DNA of 64,000 nt from Blastomyces gilchristii SLH14081. Taxonomy: Eukaryota; Ascomycota; Eurotiomycetes; Onygenales; Ajellomycetaceae. The notes beneath the pieces are model-generated. The model did not search any database, was not told where the DNA came from, and was given only the letters and a program-made list of their open reading frames with translations. Both the position numbers and the translations under genes were made by a program. Positions 11,391 to 22,217 of this stretch are shown piece by piece. The stretch's first letter is position 1; the number at the start of each line of letters is the position of its first letter. The stretch is from assembly GCF_000003855.2 (NCBI RefSeq), contig NW_003101682.1, positions 2,878,386-2,942,385 on the forward strand, given 5' to 3'.

Positions 11391-12940
11391 ACTGAGGGGA
11401 GGAGGAGGAGGAAAAGGAGGGGGGGTAAGAGGGGAAGGTGGTGTTTTTTTGAGATGGAGTTTGTTTATGGCATTAGTCTATTGATGTAAGGAGATCTGGA
11501 TCTATTTTCGGGTGGCGGTGGGTAGGGTTTTTAGAATTTTTCGGGAGGGTTTTGGGGGTGTTATGACATGGTATTATATGTATGGGCTAGATAGGGTACA
11601 AGATCAAGATATGGTTTGACAGGTGATATGAGATGAGATGTTAAGATGATATGTTTGTGTATGTGTTCTCCCTTTCTTCTCAATTCCAGAGGATAGTGAA
11701 CAGATAGGATAGTTATATCTGCAGATATATAGATATAAAAAACCAGTCTCCTCAAGTCAAGAATTCCACCAAAGCACACCAGACACATTGTCGCTCCCTT
11801 CTCCTTTCCTTTCCTTTCCTTTCCTTTGCTACCCTATCCCACTATCCCATCCGCCCAGTTCAGCCCAGACTACAGACTAGAATGGGGAGCATTGTATATG
11901 TATGTGTATGTATGGAAACATATGCACAAAACAACCCCATTCATCCATTATAGAAACAAAGAAAGAAAGAAAAATATTACCCTTAAGAGCATATTAAATT
12001 AAAGGCAGGGAATTCGTCAAGGGCTTTTTCAGTTACCTTCAGCAGAGATATCCTGTGCATACTCCATGGTTCATGCATGTATACAACTGGTGCAGACAGG
12101 CACATATACCTGCATACATGCATGCAAAGCATGCATATATACAACCATACAACCATCCATCTTGTGCGAATGAATACATCACAATCCATCCCCCTTCTTC
12201 ACTTTCAACTCTCTGCACATCCCCTTTCCCTTTCCTCTCTTTATTGCCCGGTCAGTAGCTGGTATATGCATATGAGCAGATATGTGTATTGTCAGCAATA
12301 ACAAATAAAAACCCGAAGTATAAGGAAATAAAAACAAAAGCTATGATTTTCCAATATTCTGATAGTTATACCACTGTTTACACACATATATGCGCACAGA
12401 AAAAATAAGATGTTATGACAAAAAACAGGAAGAAATCAAACGGAAAACAACAAATGAACGCCCCCATACAAGAGTTGGAAAAGGGGAAAAAGGGGGGCAA
12501 AGAGAGGTGTATATATGTTTTCTTTCGATAAGAAGGACGAAGAGGTTCCCTGTCCCCTCCCTCAACCCATAAATGTCCTGACCCTCCACACACACAAATA
12601 CACACATATCCACCCCCACCACACGGGCACGTTGATATTTCGATGTGGAAAGGATGAAATAAAAAAAAAATGTAATAAAAAAAAATTAGGGTCAGAAGAT
12701 AAAATGTAAAAGGACTAGGGAGATATGATAAATGAGAAATTTGAGAATGAATAAGCAAGTAGTGTGGAAGCGGCGTGAAAGTAGATGATGGTATAAGAGG
12801 TCGTGTGTGCCCTTTTTTCCCCTTGCTGCACACATTTCCAAGCAGGCACTAGGTAGACAAAGAAAAAACAAGGTCAAAATTCAAAAATATGAAACAAACA
12901 ATGGGGTTGTGAATTATGTAGGTAGGAATCACCAAAAAGA

Positions 12941-12982
<42 letters not shown>

Positions 12983-13587
12983 GCAGGGGTGGAAAACAAA
13001 ATAAGGGCCATATATAAATATTGCCAACCTTTCCATTATCATCACTTGGTTGACTGTCAGCTTTGATTTATCACTAGTGGAGGTGAGGGTGAATCAGAAG
13101 CACAATATAAACCTAGCAGCGGGGGGTTACTGTGTTTTGAATAGCTGCTTTCTACTAGGATAGGAGGTGTGTAACAACGGGTGTCGGTAAATAATGGGGT
13201 TGGGGGTTTATGTAGACAACTAACTCGTCCGCATCGTCACGCTTCAAATGCCAGAACGCCGGAAACAGTTGTGGGGTAAGGCTCGTAAAGATTCAATCGG
13301 AATATAGATTGAGGGAATAGTAGGAGGCGAGGGGGGGTTTAAGCAGGAGCGAAAAACGTATGGATATGCACAGGGAGAACGCGGATTCCAGGGCGAGAAA
13401 ATCAGTGTTTGCAAATCGAAGAAGGCATTGGTATCTCGGACAGGGGAAAGAAAGCTGATGAGGACGAGCGTATATGTAAGGTTTGAGATTTGGTAAAACA
13501 GGAGAAATTTGTTCGCTATTTTGAGAGAATATCTTTGGCGGTAAATTATTGGTTAAATCGATGAGCCAGCTCCTTTGGTCGATTCAT
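11391..13587. other. Intergenic region; no gene seen
   Basis: Convergent spacer between the unknown-function gene and the WSC gene. It contains purine-rich sequence after the stop codon, CCTTT repeats near 11800-11830, GTAT-type repeats near 11898-11915, CATA-type repeats at 12070-12160 and a 37-nt poly(A) run at 12942-12978. No frame shows codon-like constraint or a recognisable domain. Confidence 0.65.
12942..12978 (+). repeat. 37-nt poly(A) run
   Basis: Uninterrupted A from 12942 to 12978, followed by GAGGGCAGGGG. It could be a homopolymer expansion or an old retroposed tail. No target-site duplication was recognised around it. Confidence 0.9.
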
Positions 13588-14605
13588 TTAATAATGACCA
13601 CCGTCTGGGTTAGTGACCTAAAGAGAAAAATATGTTAGCATAGGACGACAATGACACGCTAACCACCGTGGTAAGATTTGTAACACCATACTTTCAAAAT
13701 TCTCCTTGAGAAATCTTGATCGTCAGCGATACTGCCGTTGCTCTGGCGTCGTTGGGACATCATGACTGGATCCAGGCGAGAGTCGGACAATGAAGTATGT
13801 TGAGAAGAGCCCGGTTTCCCTCCAGAGACGAAACTGCTAATCGTTGCATTGCGACGATATTCCTCTTCCACGGCCTTGCGCTTCTTGTATTTCATGAAGA
13901 AGAATCCACCACCGATTAGGGCACCTAGAGCAACGACACCCACGACCACGCCAGCGGCGATACCGGCTTTGTTTGGACCATTTCCGGAATCACTATCAGC
14001 GGTGACAACGACGGTAGGTCCTCCATTCTTGGAGGTGGAGGAAGTTTGGGTACTGCTAGAGCTGTCCGCTGTTGTAGATTTTCCTCCAAGCACTGGGATG
14101 AATCTCTCCTGCATGAAGCCAGTAAGGAGTACATGAAATGCCTCCTCTCCTCCGCCTGAGCTAATCAGTTTTTTGATATCCAAAAATAATTAAAAATAAA
14201 AAATAAAAATAAAATAAAAATAAAAATAAAATAAAATATGTGGGTGAAATGGGATAACCTACATGTATCAGAGGGCCATCCATCGCATGGCGAATTGCAT
14301 GCAGACATCTTCGTCTTGTCTGACTCTCGTGGTATTTGATCTCCACAGTAACAATTGGAGCCGCTGAAAAGCGCCATCACGGGCTTTTGACTTCTGACGC
14401 ATATTTGCTGACAGTGTCCAGTTGACTGCCACGTATATTCACCAAAATCCTCCAGTGGCTTGCTGGACTTGTAGCAGCCTTTGTCGACGGTCTTGTTCAC
14501 TTGTATTTGTGGTTCTTTTGTCACTTGGCGGACAACGCGGACTGGATCGGTAGTGCCCATACCAATAAGCACGGCCAGAAGGAGGCCCTGATATATGAAC
14601 TTCAT
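13588..14605 (-). CDS. WSC-domain cell-wall integrity sensor
   Basis: Three exons on the minus strand (14605-14259, 14160-13692, 13617-13588) give 281 residues. A signal peptide spans ~1-18. The WSC domain (~43-128) has eight cysteines, including CYC at 85-87. A Ser/Thr-rich stalk runs ~144-180, a transmembrane helix ~181-204 (AGVVVGVVALGALIGGGFFF), then a basic stop-transfer KYKKRK and a ~70-residue tail ending SRRILKVTNPDGGHY. Wsc sensors detect wall or membrane stress through the extracellular domain and signal through Rom2 and Rho1 to protein kinase C. The stalk of ~35 residues is far shorter than in yeast Wsc1-3. The last exon is only 30 nt and encodes the conserved tail end; without it the protein would end with unrelated residues. 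Class is clear; which Wsc paralogue it matches is not. Confidence 0.92.
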
Positions 14606-15056
14606 TTTTGTTATGTCGAGAGGTGGTCCGAGTGTTGGGACGAAGAGAAAAGAAACAATGACGGAAAATAGAATGCTGGAAATAGAGGCCCTTAATGGTT
14701 TATTGGAGGTTGTTTCCAATACTGGAGTCCTGGGGTGTCGAACGAGAGGGCCAGCAACGAGTTCACGAATATATTTTCCCACCTATTGTTTCTCTCGAAA
14801 AGAAACCCCGTTTCTCGAAGTCTAGTTCACCAGGGACAGACGTTTCCTTTTCCTCCGTATTAAATGGATCCTCCCCTAGTCATCCACCATTGACGCGATT
14901 GTTGATCCTTGAGGGACAGACACTGACAAAGGGAGATGAGTCTAAACGGCAATCCGGGTCAGAAGGGAAGCTCGATAGTAGAGTGTAGTCGTAAACAAAA
15001 GATGACAATAACAACAGCGATAATAATGATGAATAATTATACCCTGTTTTGATGAA

Positions 15057-15091
15057 GGATGGATGGATGGATGGATGGATGGATGGATGGA
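15057..15091. repeat. GGAT tetranucleotide microsatellite
   Basis: About eight tandem copies of GGAT with no interruption, in the upstream region of the WSC gene. Confidence 0.95.
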
Positions 15092-15489
15092 ATGCAGCGT
15101 GTATTTGAGGAGTGGGGAAGACGAAACGGACTCACCCCCTGATCCTTCCTGTGGAACGTTTGTGTTCGTTTAGTTGGGAGTCAAAAAAGGGAAAGGTGAA
15201 AAAATATAAACTCGAAATCAAGACGAATAGAATAATGCAGCGAGCAGAAGGATCGTAAAAGGACTACAGCAGCCGATGAAAAGCTCACAAAAGACCGGAT
15301 GCTTGGGGGGGGGGGAGGGGGGTGGTGTGGTGTGAGATGGGAAAGGTAACGAGCGTGGGAAAGACGACAGACGGGAAGAAGAGAAGGGAGAAGAAGACGA
15401 CGACGGACGATGTTGTTGATGTGGGTTGGGCGAAGAAGAACTTTTGGGCGACGACGAACGGACCTGGCTTGTCTGCAGGTACCGGTACG

Positions 15490-15538
15490 GTATGTATGTA
15501 TGTATGTATGTATGTATGTATGTATGTATGTATGTATG
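15490..15538. repeat. GTAT tetranucleotide microsatellite
   Basis: About twelve perfect tandem copies of GTAT. Translations across it give the repeating YVCM string and are not real genes. Confidence 0.95.
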
Positions 15539-16054
15539 GGTGTATGGATTGTACGCACGGGTCAGGTAACATGTACTGTACCCAGGGTTGTTTGTTGGCT
15601 GCGGAAACGTATCGACACTGTTCTCTCCAAGACCCCAGATTTCCAGCTTGCAAAATACGCTTATTTACGCGGGTACCTGGCGTACCAGGATTACAGTACC
15701 AAGATCCAGATCTTAGTCAGCGACTGGCCAACCAACCTAACCCGCATCCGAACTAAACTACGGAGTACTCCGTACCATAATAGTAATAATTATAATAATT
15801 ACTCCACGCGGTGGTGCGGTGGTGCGGTGGTTGATCTCCATCACAAGCTCATAGCAAGAAATCAACTAACAATCTGCAAGTTAGTCTCGTGTTCACTGTC
15901 TTTGTTTAGCCTGCCGTAGGCAGAAAAAAACAACCTCTTGCCCCTCAAACATGAAACCACAACTTAAGGCGGACTTATCTCTCAAAGAAAGATAGATTCA
16001 ACCTGACCCCTTGCCAGCTCATGTACTCCGTACATGTATGTTACATACATGTAC

Positions 16055-16618
16055 AAAGCATTATTATTATTGACAATCATGCCTCTCTTCAAGTAATGCA
16101 TCAGTGCATGAGCATCATGGATCTTAATCAGATCTGATAAAAAAAAAAGAATATGTGATCTTTTGTGCAGTAGAACTACAGTTATATTCTTCACACTCAC
16201 TGATGTTTTCCATCTTATCTGTGACATCTCTTTTGTTGATCTCTAAAAGAAAATTAGACAAAGCAAGAAAATATCACAACTGAAATCAAAGTGATCAATG
16301 CTGTTATTATTTTCTCAGACAAAAACTGTCTCTTCACACTTCAAAAACAATCCAATCACAGGCTTGAAGAATGACTTGTTATGAAACAATCTTCATCAAT
16401 GTCACTTCTTTTTTCAAGCTGCTCATGATTTGTCACCTCTCACAAGGAGAAACAAACTATATATTGCAGTATTTTCTCTTCCTTTTGAAAATTTTTGTTG
16501 GACATATTCATATGTAGATATATATAAAGTGCCAAGCTGACTGAGATCTCAAGAAATACAAGTCAAGATATCACACCTGGAAAAATTGAAGATCAGCAAT
16601 ATTCTTCATAAAAATCAC
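16055..16618. mobile_element. CpG-free AT-rich relic, probably an old repeat
   Basis: I see no CpG dinucleotide between the GTACTCCGTAC motif at 16023-16033 and CACACGC at about 16615-16620, nearly 590 bp, while flanking DNA has normal CpG. The remaining C bases are mostly in CpA and CpT. This is the same mutational footprint as the copia interior at the left end, so a repeat-mutated transposon fragment is the likely origin. No domain could be read. Boundaries are approximate. Confidence 0.55.
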
Positions 16619-17629
16619 ACGCAAGGGCGAAAAAAAAAGAAAAGAGAAGAGAAGAGAAGAGAAGAGAAGAAAAGAAGCAGCATTGGGCAAACACCACATC
16701 TTCTCTCAATCTTGGAATTATTTCCAGGGCGGGCTTCATTATTATCATTCTGAGGCGACGCCGGCCCTTTGAACAACAAGGTGGCTGAGTTGGCTCCATT
16801 CGCATCAACCCGTTGCAAATGCCCCCCTGACTAACTCGAAGCAACCAACAAAAAACCCTCAACTAGCTCCACTCAAGGCTCGGCCCTAAACTCAAAAGGA
16901 ACCAAGCCGGCAAAATGGACATTCTCTTTTTCTCACCCACCCATCCTTGTTAGTAAAACTTGTTACTTGTGATGATGCAACCACATGATGGCAAGCGAAT
17001 TATTAAACAAGTGGGAACAGGTTTGCCTGTTCGCGGCCGAAACATTTCGAGGGACGAGTCTAGTACAAGCGTACTCCGTACATGTACACAATAGGCTGGC
17101 ACCGCCACAATTTGCCCTCCTGGTTTGACGAGCCCTTGTGCAGCGTAATTTCAGCGGCTTTTTGATGGTTGTTATTTACATATATCGCTGGCTGGTGTGA
17201 AACATACACACGGAGAGAGATCTTGATGTTTATAGAATATCAGAGCACGTTCTGTCTGTTCTGCATGTTTATAAGATATCTGTAGATATATTATTCTGCA
17301 GTCTGCGAGAAAAAGATATTAAATTGTTCTATTTATTATACATACTGTTACGGGCAACAGTCAGGAAAATTTCGAAATAAAATCGTCAAACAGTTAAGTT
17401 CTTCGTATGGTATGGATCTGTACTCCGTACATGCTTTCAATCTGCTTTACATACAATACCCAATACCACCGGCGGTGTATCACACTCCCTCGGACAAATT
17501 TCAACTAAAACCAACTGATTCGTTTGAGCACATACAGAGTACTCCGTACAACAACACACATAGGGAAGGGTTATTCTTTTCTTTTTTTATATGTTTACTC
17601 AAGCAGAGAAGTTATTCATGATTGCTAAT

Positions 17630-18650
17630 AGCACATTGATATCTATTTATTAGTTATTCCAGTAAATGGGAATTTTTACTCCTGGTGTCAAGAGAGTCTA
17701 CAACTTATGCTTATGGATAATTCATCTTGCCATGAGTTGAGTTGATTAAGAAAATGAAAATGAAAAAAGAAAGAAAAGAGAAAGAAAATGAGTTAGAATT
17801 TCAATTTCTAAGACTGCAAGAGCACTCTAGAGAAAGAGTGTTAGTATGCTTTCAATCTGTTGCAATTATAGCTCAATAACCGCTTCCTCTCTCTTCATAT
17901 CTCTATTTTGCATGAATGAGCTTCTTTCTACTCTTGAAGTTGATCTTTCTTTTACAGCCACTGAATCTTAATGTGTATGAATCTCTTCTCTTTCTATTGA
18001 ATGCTGGTGAGCTTATCATGAATATAGCAACTGCTGCTAATTTACTCAGATGCTGTTGACAGTTCAAACTGCAGAGTCAAAAGAAATTGGAATCTTGATT
18101 ACTCTTATTATGATCTCATCACTCACTATAGAGTAACTCTACTATGTTAATACTTTTCACACTTTCCTCTTACTCTTCTTTTATAGTATAAACTCAAGCC
18201 GTTGCATTCATTTCTTTCTTGCTGGATATGTCTGGTATCAGGCGGAGAAAGAACTCTCTGCCTTGAGTCAATGATACGAATATCTATAGTTAACTACAGA
18301 TCTACTATGGTAGATATGAAATTGTGTCATTGCTATACCAGTGCCCCAGTGAACTGATTCTTGCGATTAAACAGTCTATAGCTATAGATAGACATTTCTC
18401 GGCTTTACAGAGCAACTATAATGCAACCATTTGATTCTAATCTCAGTACTGATAGAGTAATAACCAGAGCTCTCCATACTTTCTATACTTGATGCAAATG
18501 GGCTGCAGTTAAGATCACTGGCTGTCATTCCTCTTCTAAGTCTACCTTAGCTGGGGATTCCCCAAACTGTTATTAAAATACTATAGTAAACTGAAGAATT
18601 GCGAGTTTCTTTTATACGCCGTTGAAATTTCTGCTGTAGAAGTCCTGTGG
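17630..18650. mobile_element. AT-rich, CpG-poor relic, probably degenerate transposon
   Basis: About 1 kb rich in TCT, TCA and AAT with only scattered CpG and no open frame of note. Composition is intermediate between the copia interior and unique intergenic DNA. I could not assign it to an element class, and the edges are approximate. Confidence 0.4.
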
Positions 18651-18938
18651 ATAGGGGAAGTTCAAAACCGCCCGAGCGTATGATTATTTATCACTTCATT
18701 TGGCCATATTTGAAAGGCCCCCTGTAGCCTTGGATTCCTGGGTAGCTAGCTACTGCATACATGGTGATACCATTTTGTTCTGGCCATCGGAGCATATGCT
18801 GTTGTAAGTACATTATGAAAACACATGCCCAGCTAGGGCAGAGGCAAAAGAGAAATATTCATTTATCTAGAGATGCTGGGGATATGATTCAGAAATCGGC
18901 CGTTTGCCTATTTCCTTTGTCCTTTCAACGTGCTATCC

Positions 18939-18939
<1 letters not shown>

Positions 18940-18981
<42 letters not shown>
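18940..18981 (+). repeat. 42-nt poly(A) run
   Basis: Uninterrupted A from 18940 to 18981, followed by GGCATACAG. It is the longest homopolymer in the window and lies at the right edge of the gene-poor region. Confidence 0.9.
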
Positions 18982-18987
<6 letters not shown>

Positions 18988-19293
18988 CAGACAGTAGCAG
19001 TTAGGTATTTGATATAAAAATATAAATAAAGCTCAATGTAAATACAAACACACAAAAGGCCAACGTATCCCACCAGTTTTGTCTTTATTTATGAAAAAAA
19101 TGAAAAGATGAAAAGATGAAAAGGAAGTCAGCATAAAATGATTGTTGCCAATCCCTTCCCGTGAGGTCGCGCTAATCTCTCATCTTATATTCACCGGATG
19201 TACTCTCCCACCCATACTCAACCCTTCCCCATTTCCCTTTCCTGCGCCACTCCTTCCATTTTATCCCCTATTTTACTTCACTCATTGACCCCT

Positions 19294-20424
19294 TTAAGGC
19301 TTGGGAATATGTATCGTCCTGCTCACCATCAAGCAACCATGTATAGCGAACAGGGCAACAGCCGGGTGGAATTCCAGCATAGAGCCAGCCCCCATTACGC
19401 CGAACGGTATCTCCTCCAAAATCCAATCCTGCGACACCCAATACGCCATCAGCGCCACAATCCCCAACGTCGTCGGGATCGGCGTGCCTTCAAAATATTG
19501 TGATTTTCCTGATCCGTCCTTCGGGAGCGTGGCCACGGTGACGTTGAAGCGGGCAAGGCGGGTAAGGCCGCACAGCACGAAGAAGGTGAGAAATACATGG
19601 TCGAGAGGAGTGCGCATGCCGATTGCGAAGGCGGTGGCAGCCGGTGCAACGCCGAAGGAGATCTGGGGAAAGGGGGCAGGGAAAAAAAATAAGTTTTCAG
19701 GTTATTTACAGGAGGGATGTTAACGATGGGTTTGGGATCCTTATTACCAGATCAGCTAGCGAATCGAGCTCTTGGCCCATCAGTGATGACTTTTCCCGCC
19801 ATCGGGCGATTTTGCCGTCCATGAAGTCGAAGAAGAGGCCAAAGGGCATAAATGATAGCGCTATCCATAGATCTCTGTACGCTGTCGGGTCGCCGAGACA
19901 ATATCGCATCGACGAGAAGACGGACATGACTATAAAGAATAAAAGTGTTAGGGAAGGACATTTGCACTCATATGTGTTTGTTCAAGTTCGGGATATTGAC
20001 TTTCCTCCGCAGAATCCTATATTGAGAGTAAAAACTCGTTAGAATATGAGCGACGAACAGAACTAGAAAGCATAGAGAGACGACTCACCATTCAATTCCG
20101 TAACAAGGTCCGCCAGGTGCAATGCTCTATATATATTGAAAAATAAATCCCATTAATAACTTTTGTTGCTTCAAGAATGAGTGGGCAAAATGATAATTTC
20201 ACCGGTCTTGGAACTGACCTGACCAAGCTGAAATGGCCCGCATCAGCCGAGAGCAGCATTTTCTGCTTGTCTTGCACTGGAGAAAGACGTTAGCTGCATG
20301 CTATCGACAAACAGCAGATCCAGGGGATACAATATAAGCTCTCACCGCGGTCCTTTCTGCTTGAGTCGGCGTTGGCGCCTTCACTGCCAGCTGGGCTGGG
20401 GGCGGCAGAGCTTCTTCTCGACAT
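19294..20424 (-). CDS. CHO1: CDP-diacylglycerol-serine O-phosphatidyltransferase (phosphatidylserine synthase)
   Basis: Six exons on minus (20424-20346, 20276-20219, 20126-20089, 20016-20005, 19929-19748, 19662-19294) give 245 residues. The CDP-alcohol phosphotransferase signature D-x2-DG-x2-AR-x8-G-x3-D-x3-D is complete: D97, D100, G101, A104, R105, G114, D118, D122. The region [20 protein letters not shown] and the ending IHIPKP match yeast Cho1. The enzyme makes phosphatidylserine from CDP-diacylglycerol and serine at the ER membrane, the first step toward PE and PC by the de novo route. Exon 4 is a 12-nt microexon encoding the FCG of NGFCGVMSVFSS. Keeping the frame after it requires an intron starting GA (GAAAGT) rather than GT, with a normal CTAAC branch site and TATAG acceptor. 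The nearest GT, four bases on, shifts the frame. Either the intron is a non-canonical GA-AG one or a base is wrong or mutated. Confidence 0.93.
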
Positions 20425-20965
20425 AAAGAGGGGTATTATTTGATTATGGTATCAGAAAATAATAAACTACCCAAGATAGCAAGAAAATAATATAATATGT
20501 GGTTGAGCGTTGAGAGTGGGAGGATGGGAGGAGGGAACGAGAATAAAATTTGTATTGCCATCAAGAAGTTGTTGAGGTTCGCAGGAACCAAGCATTGGGA
20601 TATTTATTTCGTCATATTGATTGGGATCTCACCGCAAGCTTGGAACTCAAAAAAGCCTGCACAAGAACCAGAACGAGAATTACCCACCTCCATCATTCTT
20701 GGCCTCGATTTACACTAATGGAGAGTTAAATAACAGTGTTTCATGATCGATATGATCCCATTAGTTCACCCAGAAGAAATGTACAGAATATCGTGACTTT
20801 TCGAAAAACGGAACATCTAGTCCTACAATAAATGCCACAATGCCTTTATGAAGTAGAAAATAAAGGCAGTTTATTTTTTAAATTATGCAGAACAAAGTAG
20901 CAGTTTGGTAAATTGATAACCTCCGTTGAGAGCTCCCAAAACGCCAATGAAAAAAATAAAAACCT
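20425..20965. other. Spacer between PS synthase and GAR1; no gene seen
   Basis: About 540 bp holding the 5' leader and promoter of the PS synthase gene and the 3' flank of GAR1, both on minus. No repeat or reading frame worth reporting. Confidence 0.6.
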
Positions 20966-21960
20966 CTAGAACTTCCGCCCGCCGAAACCACCGCGAGACC
21001 CGCCCCTGGAACCACCGCGGGGTGTAAATCCTCCCCTTCCACCGCGAGGGGCTCCTCTTCCTACGCCTCCGCCCCGTCCTCGTGGCGCACCTCTTCCTCC
21101 ACGAGGGGCTCCGCGCCCGCCGCGACCACCACGGGCTGCGCCTCGGCCAGCACCACTGGCCTTCTTTGGTTTTGGGGCACCTAGATAGAATAAGAAACTA
21201 TTCGCGACGCAGAAATATGTAAACACAGGGTTGTATTGGTTTACCTGGAGGTGGTTTTGGTTTAGGCAAGAACCTGGAAAGAAGAGAAAAGATATATTAG
21301 TGGATCTGTGCTCGTGGGAAAATTGTCGGAGTATTGGGGAGAGAAATAGGGCATCCCGCATACTTCTCTAATGGCAGCAATTTATCTCCTCCAATGTAGA
21401 ACTTGTCTCCCGATTTGAATGAAGTTGCGACGATTCCTTCCTGGGGCTTTATGGTGAAGTAGACTTGGTTGATAGGACCTAGAACTTCATCGACTTTTCC
21501 AACGGGAGTCTAACGTACACGCAACACACAGATATTAGCAATGTATGTTTACCCCTCTAACAGGAAATCTTAGGCCTGTCGATTTATGCGGACCTTATTT
21601 TCCAAATATATCGGTGCATTGAAGTAGGGAATTTTTGGGTTGATGGACTCGCAAACCATCTCTCCTTCGCAGGCGTGCACGAAAGAACCCATCTCTGTCC
21701 ACAGGTCAGTTTACAGCGCAGCGTGGAACATGATTATCAGACATAAGGCTCACCCAAAACAGTAGCTGGAGGGCCGAATGAGGGTTGGAAGCCTCCTCCT
21801 CGTCCTGCGAAATAAAAAGTCAGATTCATTTATGATTTCGAGATCTAGGGCTGCGGTTTGCAAAAGTTGACCCACCACCACGTCCACCGAAGCCTGAGCT
21901 GCCCCGATTGGCGCCAGTAGCAAAGCCACCGCGGCCTCGACTGCCTCCTCTGAAAGACAT
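20966..21960 (-). CDS. GAR1: H/ACA snoRNP core protein GAR1
   Basis: Six exons on minus (21960-21876, 21804-21754, 21694-21594, 21509-21364, 21273-21245, 21180-20966) give 208 residues. An N-terminal Gly/Arg-rich arm ([10 protein letters not shown]) precedes the compact Gar1 core, which runs from [20 protein letters not shown] through [21 protein letters not shown] to [21 protein letters not shown] long RGG-repeat tail closes the protein. GAR1 binds the pseudouridine synthase Cbf5 in H/ACA snoRNPs, which guide rRNA pseudouridylation and take part in rRNA processing in the nucleolus. Exon 5 is 29 nt. The first intron uses GTGGGT as donor; the overlapping GTCAAC site four bases downstream would shift the frame. 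It lies head-to-head with the ThrRS gene. Confidence 0.95.
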
Positions 21961-22217
21961 GGTTGCGGGCGTTTGAATTGATGATGGGAGAAAAGCAGCG
22001 CTGTCCAGGGCGTTTTCCAGCAGCGCAGCTTCTTTATCTTATTTCGCCGACAAAATTCGTGGGAGCAAAAAAGTGACCACGTGACTCACCGCCTTCAAAT
22101 AATTGCTTTTTTTGCACAGTCAAGGTTGAGCGAGTATAGAGTGAGTTGGAGTGACCACGATAGACGGATAATTGATTGTGGAAGATTTAATTGCGGAATC
22201 TCCCGTTGAGCGTCATA
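21961..22217. promoter_or_regulatory. 257-bp divergent promoter, GAR1 and ThrRS
   Basis: The start codons of GAR1 (minus) and threonyl-tRNA synthetase (plus) are only 257 bp apart, so the promoters overlap or are shared. A CACGTGAC sequence (E-box-like) lies at about 22078-22085. Both genes serve translation or ribosome production, so co-regulation is plausible but not shown. Confidence 0.6.

Larger units (their letters stand above)
14606..19293. other. 4.7-kb gene-poor region with repeat relics
   Basis: No gene is supported here. From left to right: probable 5' leader of the WSC gene; GGAT repeats at 15057-15091; a G-rich patch near 15305-15322; GTAT repeats at 15490-15538; a cluster of GTACTCCGTAC motifs at 15759-17549; a CpG-free relic at ~16055-16618; a second AT-rich relic at ~17630-18650; a 42-nt poly(A) run at 18940-18981; and the 3' flank of the phosphatidylserine synthase gene. 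Confidence 0.65.

Noticed and set aside
12378..12833. 151-codon minus-strand frame with hydrophobic text
   Set aside because: It is made of pyrimidine-rich low-complexity DNA, overlaps other equally open frames and has no splice partners or conserved motif.
15057..15538. Regular tandem repeats considered as a CRISPR-like array
   Set aside because: They are perfect GGAT and GTAT microsatellites without spacers, in a eukaryotic genome.
15322..15919. Open frames of 144-169 codons across the GTAT microsatellite
   Set aside because: The translation is the repeating YVCM string with no domain, and the frames are open only because the tetranucleotide repeat lacks stops.
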